Assembly (NCBI GenBank): GCA_003344405.1
Contig: NOWV01000007.1
Span: 124,001 to 188,000, forward strand
Reading direction: 5' to 3'
Length of the DNA stretch: 64,000 nucleotides
From: Trichoplax sp. H2
Taxonomy: Eukaryota > Placozoa > Uniplacotomia > Trichoplacea
The notes below the pieces were generated by a model. The model was given only the letters and a program-made list of their open reading frames with translations. It was not told where the DNA came from and searched no databases. This document shows, piece by piece, positions 18,562 to 31,401 of the stretch. Positions within the stretch are counted from its first letter, which is position 1. Each line of letters opens with the position of its first letter. The position numbers and the translations under genes were made by a program.

Positions 18562-20363
18562 TTTTTGGATTATCAATTTATTGCATACATTGTTACATTC
18601 ATGATTCTATCAGTTCCCGTTACTTGCTTAATTTTTGTTTGAATGTAATATAAATGTCATACTCTGCAAAACGCTATTTTTTGTCTGGTGTAATATTTAG
18701 TAGTACAGTATTTGTATTTTAGGTCCGTGTTATTGTACTGAACTTTAGGAAATTGTCGCCTTTGCTAATAAAGCATGTGTCTTCTCTTGACTTACGAATA
18801 TTATGAGTCTATTGCCGCACTTTGATTACGCTGATAGTTAATTATAAGAATTACTAAATATTAGAACTGAAATTGTTATTCCATTGGTCAACTGTACGTA
18901 GTATAATTAAAGAAACGGTTTTCTGTTAACCTAATTTCTAATCCAAATCTATAATCACGGAATCATTTAGTGACGATTTTTATTTTCTATTACGGACGCC
19001 CTCAATAAATGTCTGGAACGAAAAATGGGGACACCGTAATAAAAATCTTTTTAGTCAATAGAAGCAGTCTTCACTTTAAAGAATCATACGCAATTCGTGA
19101 CTTTTCAAATGTACTATACTTCGCAAGCTCTGATTTCGGTTAGACAATTTAAGTAACATCGGATAAGTTGATTCGTTTTCGCCCTGAGCAAACTCAAGTC
19201 CCTTTCTAAAAAATATATAATAAAGTCTAATTAAAGGTGTCTCGTTATGATTTAAGAAAACATTTGTTCGAGTTATATTTCCCAGTCTAGATGTACGTAT
19301 AGGAGTGAGTAATCTTAGTTAGGTACTCACTTAGCGTATACACTTCTTTGTTAACCTAATTCCTGGATTTGAGCTGTAAAACTTGTCTAACCAAGGTTTC
19401 AGTCTATCAGAGATGAAAATTTGATTAGCATCTTAAATTTTGAATTACTATCAAGAATTAAAATTTTGCTAATAGATATGAACAACTATAAATCTTGATA
19501 GTCCTATTGTTTCGATTTACCTTTCCTTTTGACCTTAACTGAAAGCAACCCATAACTTCATTTAAAACCCTATCCACATTTACGATTTTTATTCGTTTAC
19601 TGAAATTTAAAGTCATGAGATTTAGGCTTTTATCTTTTATTCGAAGCTTTTATGTTAATTAACTATCTTTTTATATACGTGTTGCATACTCTCTTCCTCT
19701 AAATGGAGAAGCCACCAGCCCCTTTTTATCCAATCTCTTCAAAACTTGCCTAGTGACAGACATGTTAGCACCTAAAATCATGCCGCAACATATATCGATT
19801 ATATTAAAATTGGTAAACAATGCCACAGAATTTGCGTATATACGTAATAAGCTAATCACAAAATTATGTTTTATCTCACACAAAATACGCCTAAACACAG
19901 TTTAAAATGCATGAAAGATTTAATTTAAATATACATTCGTACTAAGAAAACGACAAATGTATATCACCTAGCCTGCTCGCAAGCCCAGCGCAAGTAATGT
20001 AGGGATATTCGTAAATAGCAATTAAACTTCTACGCCAAAGACAAGTTAGCTGCAATTTTGAAAGTAAAATTATACTATCTATAAAAAATATTGGCTGTTA
20101 AACTTTACTATTAATTTAATCGGTGTTTAGAGTATACTAATGACTTGTAAAATCTTTGGAGTCAAATTTTTCAATGATGTATCAGTTGACGGTGTTGCAT
20201 TATCCTATAAAACAATATAATATGAGTCCAAGTTTTATTATACGAGTAAATTATCAGTTGCTTTTTCTGAAAGAAATCATGATTGATTGTGCTATACTAT
20301 CTGATTGCAGCAAATTTTATCACCAATTTTAACTATTTAAGACGAATATAAATTTTGTTTTAG
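18562..20363. other. Intergenic region, no recognised gene
   Basis: Holds the 3' UTR of the PRMT1-type gene. Beyond that I see only weak open frames: a 75-codon minus frame at 19671-19898 and a 44-codon plus frame from 19009. Neither has recognisable similarity. Confidence 0.5.
18767..18772 (+). promoter_or_regulatory. Poly(A) signal of the PRMT1-type gene
   Basis: AATAAA 206 bases beyond the stop codon. Its position suits a short 3' UTR. Confidence 0.6.
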
Positions 20364-21019
20364 CTTACTAAGCAACATCTTATGCAAAAGTGTTTTCGAG
20401 GAACGTCTCGCGTACTGCATATCTTATAGCAAAGAGTATGCTGCCAGGTATTACAACTATCGCACATTATCATCAATCCATCATTCTATAATAAAGTAAA
20501 TATGGATACACTTATCAGCGTTTATACGAATTATATTACTCTATTCTGTTCATAAAAATATCATCATCTTCGAGTTCTTATATCTCATAACAATATATAC
20601 GAGTATACGTGTATACCGCAGTAAGAATATGAAATCTAAGAATGAATCATTGTAGCTATGAATTAATAATAGTAATATTTATTTAAAGATAATATGTCTG
20701 TGTGTTACCACATTGCATCCACAGGAACAGCGTATTAAATCTTTATTATTTTTCTTCTCACTTTCAAATATACCTGGTTCTGAATTATAATTATGCAATG
20801 CGCGTAAATAAAAACTTAAAGCATTATTTTAGGAAATCTTGGAAAAAGCTTAAAATAAATAATGCTCGACCTAAACCATCAATGGTAGCGTCAGAATCAT
20901 CCTGTGTTAAGCTGGCTGAGGATAGGCATGAGGCTTCTTTCTTGATTTTTATCTATAAATCAAACAGTAAGCTTCAACTGGAGAAATTTTTAGAAAAGAA
21001 TGATATAACGGAGCAATAA
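20364..21019 (+). CDS. Hypothetical protein, two putative 3' exons
   Basis: I do not recognise this gene. A putative exon 20364-20447 (after TTTTAG, before GTATTA) reads LLSNILCKSVFEERLAYCIS and onward without stops. It joins in phase to 20725-21019 (after CATCCACAG), which stays open for 98 codons to TAA and ends LEKFLEKNDITEQ. The second exon starts with tyrosine-, leucine- and asparagine-rich sequence and becomes lysine-rich in the middle (KSWKKLKINN), then acidic and polar. The leading exon must begin with the last base of a split codon, so any start lies upstream and was not found. A second possible acceptor exists at TTTTAG 20826-20831. It could be a real small gene, a degraded gene or a chance open frame. 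Confidence 0.3.
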
Positions 21020-23333
21020 CCTTCGGTTGATTGCTTGTTGTCATGTAACGCTTTCGTTTGACGCTATTTTTTTGCAAAGATGCAATTTCTTTATGAAGTT
21101 GATGGCAGGAACTTTGCATTCTCATCTTAACCCTAAAAGTATTTAGTTTATTACAAGTTTCTTTATAGATTTATAAAATGATCAATTATCAACGTTAAAG
21201 ATGAAGAAATAGCTCAACACTTACGATAGAAAATCCTATTATTCATCGAATGCGTGTGTAAAGGCGCCCATATATATATAAGATTATAACATAAAATTGA
21301 GAAATTATGTAAAATATAAAGTATTAATTTACGGCGATAGGTACAGAATTGATAACTTTAGTTAATTTTATTCACCACAATTGCTGAGATTATTATTATA
21401 TTTTATTTAGTAATAACAATAATACTCCTCATACCGTCTTTGTTAACGACTACCGATTTTAGGGATATTAACTTAATTAAATACAGTAGCAAGCTGTTCT
21501 AAGTTATTTAATTCCAACCTAGAAAAAGTATCGTATATACTAGCTAAAATTAAATTTTCAACTTTGATTTTGCTGTAATCATAGAAATAGATAACTAAAC
21601 CATCTAATAAAGAAGATTCCCACTTTAATTGCAAAATGTTACGTTTTTACTCTTCATTACCGAAGTAACGGCTCCAATATTGAAAGAGGTTTGTTCGCTT
21701 TCAGTAAGTAGACAAGTATACAATTCTGATGGTAGATATTTAAAACCTTTTGGTTCATAGTCAGGCGGGGTAGCTGCATGGTCATCGTATTGTCAATGAA
21801 ATCCTCATATTTTTACTCATAAACTATTAAAGTATTGATAAATTTAAAATCTACAATATTGCTTAGGTATTCACCCTCATCGTAGTATAGCATTCTTACG
21901 GTAATACTGATATCATCTAGAGCGTTGTTTTAAAAAAAAAGTTACAAATAAATTATCTTTTTTAAGCTTAATTATCATATTTCGATTAATAAAATACATT
22001 TAATGCTAAAATATGCAAATATTACCTGGTAGTGGTTCTAAAATAGTACCTAATACGACTATTTTATTTAAAAAAATAATCACTGCAGACTCAATATCGT
22101 TTGCCGCCATACAATCCGCTGGATAGCTAATTCTATTAAAGTAATTCAAAACACATATACGGTACAGGTATTAATCAATTGGATTCAAGCTGTCACAGAA
22201 CTAACTAACGAAGGTTTATTTCGTTATTTAAATTTAGTTGTAAATATTTCAGTACATTTTTGCCATAATAAATGCAGTGTTGCTATTATATTTATTTTAA
22301 ATTTTAAATTATTCTGCTGTTATTCAAGCTTTAACTACAAGAGCGACATTTTTAATCGAACTCACGTAAGTATATCCATCGAGCTAAGGCCAGTCATATT
22401 ATAATGCACTTTAATTGTGTAAGTCTCCATTACAGACTGTATTCCGATAGATAAATGGGATTACAACGAATACATTGTTGTTATTCATAGAGAAATGAAT
22501 TGAATTGCTTACATTTGTATCGTTGTTACTTGAATGAAACTGCAAAAGCGAGAATTAAAATTTGTATCAAATCTTCTATTGAAATCCTATAACTTTCAAA
22601 TTTGATTTCATGAAGTAATTGATATTGGCTATTGGTATATCTTACACCGAGCACCATTTCCCTAAGCTGAATTAGTAAAGAATAAAAACTACTGATTAAT
22701 AATTATAACCAAAAATTCACTGTAACAATTTATTTTATTATAAATCACGTACATATTTACGTTCTAAAGCTTCGAAACATGCTTTCATCCTGTAAAATTA
22801 AAAGATTACTTTACGTTGAGTGCATGATACAATAATGTAATCATATCAACTGTGAAAATATAATGGTAAATATTTATTAAGACAGTAAAGAAAGCAGTTT
22901 TTTATAAGCTTGAGTTGGATAGAATTAAAACTTTTTCGATTCCTTAATAGTCGAAATATAATTATCGACGATCATAAAAGCTGTATTATAATTCACTGGT
23001 AAAATATAGCATAATTGCAATCTTACCAAATTATTAAATCACTCACAACGGGGCTTGAATTGTTACTATTCAGTACTTTTAAGCATAGCCCTTGATGGTA
23101 TATAAAATTATACAAAAAAAACTAATATCAACATTGGCAGCTAATAATTATTACAAAGAGAGTACTTTATGGTCTCATTGTCAAAAATTTTATTGCCAAA
23201 AAATACGAAAGTTTTATGCTTTACGTGTAAATAATTACTGTATTAAAATATTACATTATGTGGGAAGATTATCACACAGTCATTTTATGTGATCTACCTA
23301 AGTAGACTACTAGAATAGACTAACAAAGGCAAG
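21020..23333. other. Intergenic region, nothing recognised
   Basis: AT-rich sequence with many short homopolymer A and T runs. No splice-flanked coding chain, RNA gene or clear repeat was seen. A 66-codon plus frame at 23092-23292 lies at its end, overlapping the next entry's border, and has the composition of untranslated AT-rich DNA. Confidence 0.5.
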
Positions 23334-24097
23334 TCAGTTAATTTTATTCATGTCTAGAGCTGCTAATACCTCCAAGGCGTCGCTCAGTAAAATCTTCTTC
23401 TGGAAGCCTGGTCCTAGGATGATAACAGATTCATAAGATCTAATATCGATACGTAAATATGATACTCGTTCATGTTAACTTAACAAAAAGGCTATATTGG
23501 GTTGTATCACCAGTGTACCAATTATAATTTTACTGTTCTATTTGTTCTCAGAGTAAGTACCGTGCAGTAGGAAAATGAAACAATTAACTATCGTCATAAA
23601 AACTGGTATGGATACCTGAGATACAAAATATTTGAGATCTGCATATCCGGGTCCCAAAGATTACGTTTTATGATATAGAAGAAAAGTAATGCAGCAAGTA
23701 AAGTTCATTTATAATTGATACTTATTAGCAATACTCATGTTACCAAATATTAATCTCCAATTTTTAATATAGCAATTTTAGATCGCTACCAGTACATAAC
23801 ATCATGTAAAAAGAGATTTATACTTGTATTCATTAATGACATTTGAAATTAATTCCAGGATGATAAACTTACTGCAAAGGCAATCATTTTTTTCATGTTT
23901 AGAATACAATCTTTTTCTAAAATTCATAAAATAATACAATTTTCTTCCTTGATTAAAATTGCTACTAACAACATGCAAGAATTAGGATACTTTACACTGC
24001 GGCTGCTTCAATAGAGAAGCAAGGCCTTCTGATTACGTTAATAAGTAGATTGGACAAACTTACCTGATGTCATCGAAGGCTCTTCATCTGACTTTGC
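23334..24097 (-). CDS. Hypothetical short-exon gene, last exons (tentative)
   Basis: Not recognised. A 34-nt putative exon, complement 24064-24097 (acceptor ...TTTTAG, donor GTAAGT), is open only in the frame AKSDEEPSMTS. It splices in phase to complement 23334-23413 (acceptor ...ATCCTAG), giving GPGFQKKILLSDALEVLAAL and a short end before TGA. A further candidate exon, complement 23873-23916, has good splice sites but would shift the last exon into a frame that stops after nine codons. No start exon was established; an ATG with strong context on the minus strand near 24614 is a possibility. The pieces are short enough that chance cannot be excluded. Confidence 0.25.
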
Positions 24098-25329
24098 CTA
24101 AAAGAATAGAGATAATTTACAGCCTAATCATTTAAGAAATCGCAAAAATTATATTACTACCTTTAACCAAATTATGACCACTCATTTGCTTCAATTTATC
24201 GTTACACAAGTATGAAAATTTTAGAAAAAGTTAGCATATTTCTGATTGCTGTCAACGATGACATTATTAGATAAATTTTAAAGAATAGTTATATCGATAT
24301 GTGCAGGTATAATATCGGTATTCATAAGAATATCAGGCAATAATGGTCATCAACGAAATCGACCATAGCTGTAGTAACGGATAAATAATCGGGTGCCTCA
24401 CAACCCGTTAAGCTTACAGTATAGCACCATCAACTAACTCTCTGAACCTAGCCGCAAAATTAAGAAGATAAATCTGATGGAAAAATAGTAAAAGTATACC
24501 AATTCGTATCTATTTCGTCATCCTACATACAGACTATGATATCATAGCATAGTAACATCCTACTAACATTATCACCAATGAATTTTGAGTCGGTTCCCAT
24601 CATGGCTGCCATTTTTCATAGCCTAGCGAAATCCTTCATATATTAATTGTAATTTTTTTTACCCAAATTTGTTACTTTTCTCTCCTCTTACAACTGTCTT
24701 AGCAAGGAGTAACTGTGTTTCCTAAATCACAAAGAATCATGGTCGTAGACTCCTAGTAACTACTGCAATAACTCAATGCGTAGGCTAAATGTAGACTAAA
24801 TTCTATATCAGTAAAGCAAACTCAGTAGTGTTCAGTTGAAAGTTTATGGTTAATAACAACTGTATAGTTTTATGAGTGGTAGTACAAGCTATGGCCACAA
24901 ATAAGAAAAACAAATATTGCAACATTTCTAACCTACATTGAGAGACAGGTTACGAAGAAAGAAAGGATTGCCTTTGAATTTTACTTTTCAATGCCGCTGT
25001 AGACGATGTACTAGACTAGAATGAGACTTTTCCTATAGCCTTGCTACTCTAAGAGTAAAAGGCCAATGAATTTTCAGAGAAATTTATGAATGGTTGTTTC
25101 ATGAGTATAGGACGCAGTGAATTCAATCTTATCTATTGGGCGTCAATCTTAGTCGAGTAGTTAGCCAATAGAAGTTCTAGCCTAAATGATTCGTGGTTTA
25201 TTCGCACGTAGTGCACTAGCAATGCGTCACCCTCCAACGTTGTTAATGACATCAACTCTTCAATGGCGTAAAACCAATTGGGGCTACTTTATAGTCTATT
25301 TGTAATGTAATAAGGCTCTACGTTGAAAT

Positions 25330-25363
25330 ATTCTCTGTCTTTTTTATATCAAAGACAGAGAAT
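25330..25363. repeat. Perfect inverted repeat (13-bp arms, 8-bp loop)
   Basis: ATTCTCTGTCTTT at 25330-25342 pairs exactly with AAAGACAGAGAAT at 25351-25363. The arms are separated by TTTATATC. It is too short for an animal pre-miRNA unless extended by imperfect pairing, which I did not see. Confidence 0.8.
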
Positions 25364-26291
25364 TGCAGTGAATTAATGGCAATTGCCGTGATTTGATTTA
25401 AAGTCGATAGTCCCATTGCTCTGTTGAAGAAATGTCCACTACTTTATCTAGGCTAAATGTCCATTAATGGCTTATAACATCAGCCATAAAATATTGATAC
25501 AAATAACTTTCTATTTTTAGCGGCAGATTACTGAACTGGAGTATTCTGAACTCACCTCTATTTTTCATTGAGAACAATCTTCAATGTCAATTTTTATTCC
25601 TCTCAGTAATTTAAATAAGTTACACTACTTTGTGTTAGGCTATTACTGTTTGAGGATAATGCTTGTAGTTTTAAAATTCAACTTATAAAACCATTAGTAT
25701 GCAATGCTTTCTCAAACCACAGCATATCAAATTGTTATGAAATTGTATTCTTTAAATTATTTTAAATCCATTTCGATCTCTTCTCTGAATTAAGGACGTG
25801 CAAGATTTTATTTTTCGTTACTTTACCGTGGCTAACAGTTTTTATGCCTATGACTAACTTGAGATTCTATTTTAGCTAGTTTACGAAATCGTTTATTTTA
25901 TTAGATTGCTACAATATTTACTGAATTGCTATAAACCCAACATGAATAATGATAATTAAAATGATTTTCTTATTATAAAATAGTGTACATAGTATTTGAG
26001 TGACTTTACTTTATTATTCTAATTATTCCTAACTATATAAAAGAGACATCAATTTAAAATCACTCTGTGGGTTAGACAATAAATTATTATGTTATCAGGC
26101 TGGCAACTAACATCTATGCGCAGTACAATACTGTAGGTTTTACCGGACTCAACCCACTAATAGATTCCACAAATTCCGATTATTTCTTAATTAAGTGTAA
26201 ATGAGCAAGGCGAAAAGTTTGCCTAACAGAGTATGCCATGTTCCTTACCAGCACTATTGCATAGATTAAATAGGTAACATCACATTCCAAC

Positions 26292-26297
26292 TTTATT
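26292..26297 (-). promoter_or_regulatory. Poly(A) signal of the minus-strand JmjC gene
   Basis: AATAAA on the complement, 43 bases beyond the stop codon at 26340-26342. Confidence 0.65.
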
Positions 26298-26339
26298 TAG
26301 ATCTACCGTATGTTATTTGCTGTGATTTCAGTTGGGAAC

Positions 26340-29239
26340 TTATAATTCCTCATGTTTGTGTCGCTGTTCTTTTCCCGTATTATCGCCTTCGTCTTCGAAC
26401 ATTGGCTCATCATTATCATCTTCCATTTCATCATCTATTTCTTCTTCATCGTCATCTGCCCCATCTCGGCCTTCCATTTCCTCCATATGTGCTTGTTTTT
26501 CTCTCTCTTCTTCAGCCAATCTTTCTTCTAATATTTTTTCCCATTCTATTTTGGGAGCAGGTTCTAAAGGACCTGCAGGGTCCTCCATATTTCTAGCAAC
26601 TCCTTTAAGATTTTCAATCGGCATATTTAATACATCCTCTTTTGTGTAATAACCTTTACCTTCAGGATCAATAAATTTCCGAAATAATTCATCTGCTTCC
26701 ATTTGCCAAGAATCAGATAGCTCTTTATACAACACCTTGCTAAATTCTTTAAAGGTTATACGCCTTTTTTCATTCTCACGAAATGGGTCAAGTAAGTTAT
26801 TACGAACAACCATAAGATTCTTATAGCCTAAGTCGATCGTTCGATCCCCTTCTTTATACGTCCAATGGATTGGTGCTTCACTCATTGGGGGTAAATGCTT
26901 TATATCTAAGTCATCACAGCCACTTGAATTGAAGAAACTTGTAGGAGAAAACAACGTCGTTACAGATATTGTTCTGTTATACGATCTTACTTGATGAATA
27001 TAACCTAGGTGAGAGAAAAGGAGAGTTAACACAGCCGTATTTCTTGGCGAAAAATGTATCTTTTGGTCTATTATCGACAATTTGTTTATAGTCAATATAC
27101 CTCCTGGGATATAGATACAATCGCCCGCTCTTAATGTGGCGTATGTCCAGGGTACTCGCTTTAACATTGGACGCTTTTTCATATCTACTTTTCTGACGTT
27201 AAGATTAGAGTATCCGGAACCAGATCCTGGATCCTATTAATAAATAATGTTGATCGATTAGTTTCCATGTATAAGATTTAGCTTAGGATTTACTGTACAT
27301 TTACAGATGAATTACTAATCTCAGGTAAAATCTTAGACTTTACATTTTGTTTGAAATAGAGATACTTGTAATATCGATGGTGAATCATCATGAAATCCTA
27401 AAAGGAATTAAAGATTGAATAATGAAATAGCGAAACAAGGACTCTTTTAATATTTTGGCTGGTATTTTCTTGCTTTACACATTACTCTTTTTACTACCTA
27501 ATTCTAAATCCTATGGCCTATGATCTAGATTCTAACATATTTTACAAACAAGGCTGAAATTGGCAAATACAGTCTCAGAAATACTGTAATAACGCTATCG
27601 AAAAATAACTTCAATACTGATATCAAATTTACAGATTACTTAAATTACCTTTCTTCCGTGGACTAAACAATGAATGTTATGATCAGCATCGAAATGAACT
27701 ATGGAGTTTGTACCGCCAGAGCCAATCCATAAATTTGTCTCTTGCAGATAGGTTTTAAAAGTTCCACATAAAACGCTTGGAACAATCTAAAATTTAAATA
27801 GAGAGTATTTTTATCGCTATAAAGAAAAAACTATCAGCAGTGTAAACTGTAGTACACATTGTAATAGAAATTTCCTTAGTCTTTAATCAATGCTGAAAAT
27901 GAATCCAATAGCAAAATATAATATCATAGCAACCTAAAGTAGGTAGCCGTAGTAGATATTAAGCATACGGTACTCTATGCCGAACAAAACAGATTATCTT
28001 TATGATAAAATTTTGTATATCGAAATATCGCTAGAATGTACTATGAGGTGAAAAGATCGATTACAACTGTATGGTATAATAACTAATCGATATTCCGCGT
28101 AAATCTCTGTATAGTTTCTCGCATCAAGAGTGTCGTATAATTTTTTACGGTCCTATGATTATTAAATACTTAGAATATTTAAGGTAATTTTCAAGCTCGT
28201 ATACATAAATGATAGGGGTGGCTGTACCACTAATACATTTGTCCACTTTTACAGCCTTAACCAATGGCTTAGATTGAAATATACAATATTGAGAATTATA
28301 TCCATCACTACGCGCTTTTTGTTTAGCACTTAAACAGTATCTATACATTGATAAAACCCTATATATGTATCGTCCAACAGGTGTTATCCTGAAAAGAAGG
28401 CTGTGGATATGAATATGAGTATCACACACTGTAGCAATAGTACGGGTCAACTAGAAAATTTAAAGAACTACCAATTATTTATGATTGATTACGTTATGGC
28501 AATAAAATTTAGTAGCTGCTCCCCCCTTATAGCTTCGAGTGCGAAAACTACAATTAAAATTTCTTTATGTTGTATAACATCGCGATATATAACTAAGTTA
28601 GAAGATTGAGTCTTTGATCAGAAAAAACAGCCGCATAGATCGATATGATATAGTAGAAAACCTTTAAAATGGCTTAAAAGACATCGTATTGCAGTCTTTA
28701 AAACAATTTATTGCTGAGCAGCAATTTGTATATCATTCTAATTCTACAGTATTAGTTCGGTTCTTAAAACTATAGGACCGTACCTGAACTTCAGGTCTCA
28801 TCGCATCTGGTAAAACTGTTACCACATAGATATCTTCTTTCCTATATTGCTTTAGAAATCCTTTTAATACCATTCTTCGTGGTGAATATGATCGATTCTC
28901 TACTTTTCGCTCAACTAAAACATCCAAATCGCCATAATTTTTTAGTAAATAATCATCGGTCCATAACTTTATAGCGGGTGAACCAGTAATGGCGTTACGG
29001 TAAACCAAAGGCAATTTGTCCTTAACATGATACTTCCAGAAATCAACTGGATGCAAAAATCGATCGACATATGGTCTTACTGGACCTTCGGGTGGTCTTT
29101 GATGCCCGAGACTTTGTAAATGACCTGGCGGACTAGTTCGCCATGGACGATACGGTGGTGGAAAAACCGGACCATCATTTACCAACGTTCCATCGATAAA
29201 GCAAAATTTTAACAAGGCAAGAAAAATCAATAACTTCAT
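26340..29239 (-). CDS. ER-lumenal JmjC/cupin_8 oxygenase with EF-hand-like loop, copy A, 481 aa
   Basis: Predicted Fe(II)/2-oxoglutarate oxygenase; substrate unknown. Five exons on the complement, in coding order: 28784-29239, 27649-27786, 27344-27397, 27101-27233, 26340-27004. The signal peptide MKLLIFLALLKFCFI is followed by an FWKYHVKDKLPLVYRNAI segment typical of cupin_8/JmjC N-termini. Iron ligands are HFD (His183, Asp185) and His264 in GYIHQV, after the GDCIYIPGG strand. An EF-hand-like loop lies at 373-384 (DPEGKGYYTKED), then a charged helix, a strongly acidic run (about 441-468) and the C-terminal HKHEEL, a KDEL-type ER-retrieval signal. An upstream in-frame ATG at 29269 exists, but the chosen start aligns with the paralog at 31402. 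Exon lengths 2-4 (138, 54, 133 nt) equal those of the paralog. EF position 5 is Lys, so calcium binding is less sure here than in copy B. Confidence 0.92.
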
Positions 29240-31401
29240 AGTTGTTTCTTTCAATAATGGCAAAACCAAAGTGTTCGACCAAGAACTGAGTTTTTTTATA
29301 CGCTAAAAATATTTATGTAATGAATTTAATCGTCAGTTATGGATACTAGTCGGAGCAGTATGATCAATTCAAAGTTTCTAGCGCAAGATGTCTTGATTAT
29401 AGTGTAACTTCGAGTTACTCTATGTTGCTATCGCGGACAACCAACAACTAAGAATGACAACTCCTGTTGTAATTAGTGAGATTGATATGCGAATGAATCA
29501 TGAAACTGTACATGCTATATAGTCGTGTTTGCTCAGCGATGTACGTTAAATGCTATAGTATAATTTTTGACCTATAAAAACCAGTCACGTACAAAAGTCG
29601 TCGCGACGTTTATGGCGTAACAATTATTACTTATTGTTTCAATTCTATTGTGAATATTCATTATAATTCGTAGTGGGCATTACTTTTTTTAACTGAAAAC
29701 CTATTAACTAATTCCTTATTGAATGTTAATTCTATCGAGAGATCGACATTTAAAACAATTATGCATCATATTCGTACATACGCGTATATTTGTGATATTA
29801 AGAGGGTGTCGATATCAGGCCCAAAATCCGCTACCTGGATTATACGTATTCAACGTGTTAAATCATTAGTATATTAGCATGGTTATAACTATCGTAAACT
29901 TCTAGGCTGTCTTTACTAAATCTTTAAATCAGTTCTCACTTGACGGTAGTCATCAAATTATGAATTTGTAGTAGCAGGCTATCTATGCAAAACTATAGAT
30001 CATACTCAGCCTTCAACGATTATAGCAGATTGAAATTAATTTCATTTTAGAAGATCTCGATCCGACTATTTATGGATATGTTCAAGTAATAAAGAAGTTA
30101 ATGATTATATTATAGAAGCTAGCGATAATTCTTTGTGAATGAATGATAACAGTCAATATGGAACTTTAATATACTGATTGATAGAATTACCTATAATAGC
30201 TAATATACCAATTTAATATGCCTTTTTATATACTACGCTCATAAATAGATTTTATTTAAAAGACAGATTTAAAGATGTTTAATTCATCTTGCATGCCTCC
30301 AGTAAGCATTATAAAGTACCAGTAAAATCTGCATTTAATGAGATTTTAAATTCAATCATCCTTCTAGAAGGTGATTTTTCGAAAGTTAAATGGATTGCAT
30401 ATATCCATATCAGACTAAATTACCGAATAACAAACTTCGATAATTTTATAATTTAATAAAGGACATCTTTAAAGCATGCGTAGGAAAACTTGCCATGCAT
30501 TTAGAGTAAATTGTTAATATTGTTATAACATAACCTGTACGAAACTTTAACCCTACTAGATTTTATGTTACACAGTTTTAAAAGTGATTAAATGCCTGAA
30601 TATACGGATTAATCCAAGGATGCAATATACTATATATCTAAGCACGAATGCTTTTTGAGTGATAGGGAATGCTGAAGTCTAGTAGAAAATTTTCAGCTAT
30701 GATACAAAAATTTAAATAATAGGCTTATCATAATTTTTTGAGCTCGTGGTTTTCAATGATTTTCATTTGATTTTTCTTTATAGCTAATATTTTCTTCTAT
30801 CGTATCGCTGGAATAACTAGTACTTTAATATTTCTCGATCATTAAGTCCTCTATTCATTGTTTGCTGTTTTATCACTTAGTATAAGGAAGAAACATTCAT
30901 ATTTTTACAACGATGTGAGGAATAGTTTTATACTATTGTCATGGTAATAATTTTAATAGCACAATGTATATATACAATTTGGAGATTTTTTGTATTTTAT
31001 TCGCTAAAATTTAGAATAACTCTTATAACAATAAAATATTTTAGGCACTGACTTGTAATAATTGTTTACCCATTCTCGGACGTGACCAATTAGTCAAATC
31101 AATTATAAGAGACAATAAGTCAATATTGTATGGAAGTAAGAAAGTTGTATTAATAATTGTTCAAGGGGAATATACGATCATGGACTTTACTATCTAATTC
31201 TAAATAATACCTTATTTCAAATGCTGTATAGTGAAACCTTGCTTAATATTATTCCTAGTTATCTAAGCACGTATACTCAATTCATTCTAAAAGAATATTG
31301 GCAAAAAATTTCTTTCGATAGTTTATAGGGAAGTCATCAACCTTTATCGGATTGTTTGATCTTGTTCCACTACAGAAAGTTTAACCGACTACAGATTAGT
31401 A
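29240..31401. other. Head-to-head spacer between the two JmjC paralogs
   Basis: A 2.16 kb segment between two start codons pointing outward, so both promoters should lie here. No coding exon, tandem repeat or shared inverted promoter sequence was obvious by eye. Confidence 0.6.

Larger units (their letters stand above)
24098..26339. other. Intergenic region with one perfect hairpin
   Basis: No convincing exons. A perfect 13-bp inverted repeat is listed separately. The right end is the 3' UTR of the minus-strand JmjC gene. Confidence 0.5.

Noticed and set aside
19009-19143. 44-codon plus frame beginning MSGTKNGDTVIKIF
   Set aside because: Single short frame without a recognised family or splice partner; expected at this rate by chance.
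19671-19898. 75-codon minus-strand frame ending VTRQVLKRLDKKGLV...ATRI
   Set aside because: Its end looks protein-like and an acceptor-like ATTTTAG precedes the last 30 codons. But I found no partner exon and no family, so it is not called.
26332-26649. Serine-rich plus-strand frame of 105 codons
   Set aside because: It is the antisense shadow of the acidic C-terminal tail of JmjC copy A.
28145-28450. 101-codon minus frame
   Set aside because: It lies inside intron 1 of JmjC copy A, has no splice partners and no similarity. The paralog's intron has nothing equivalent.
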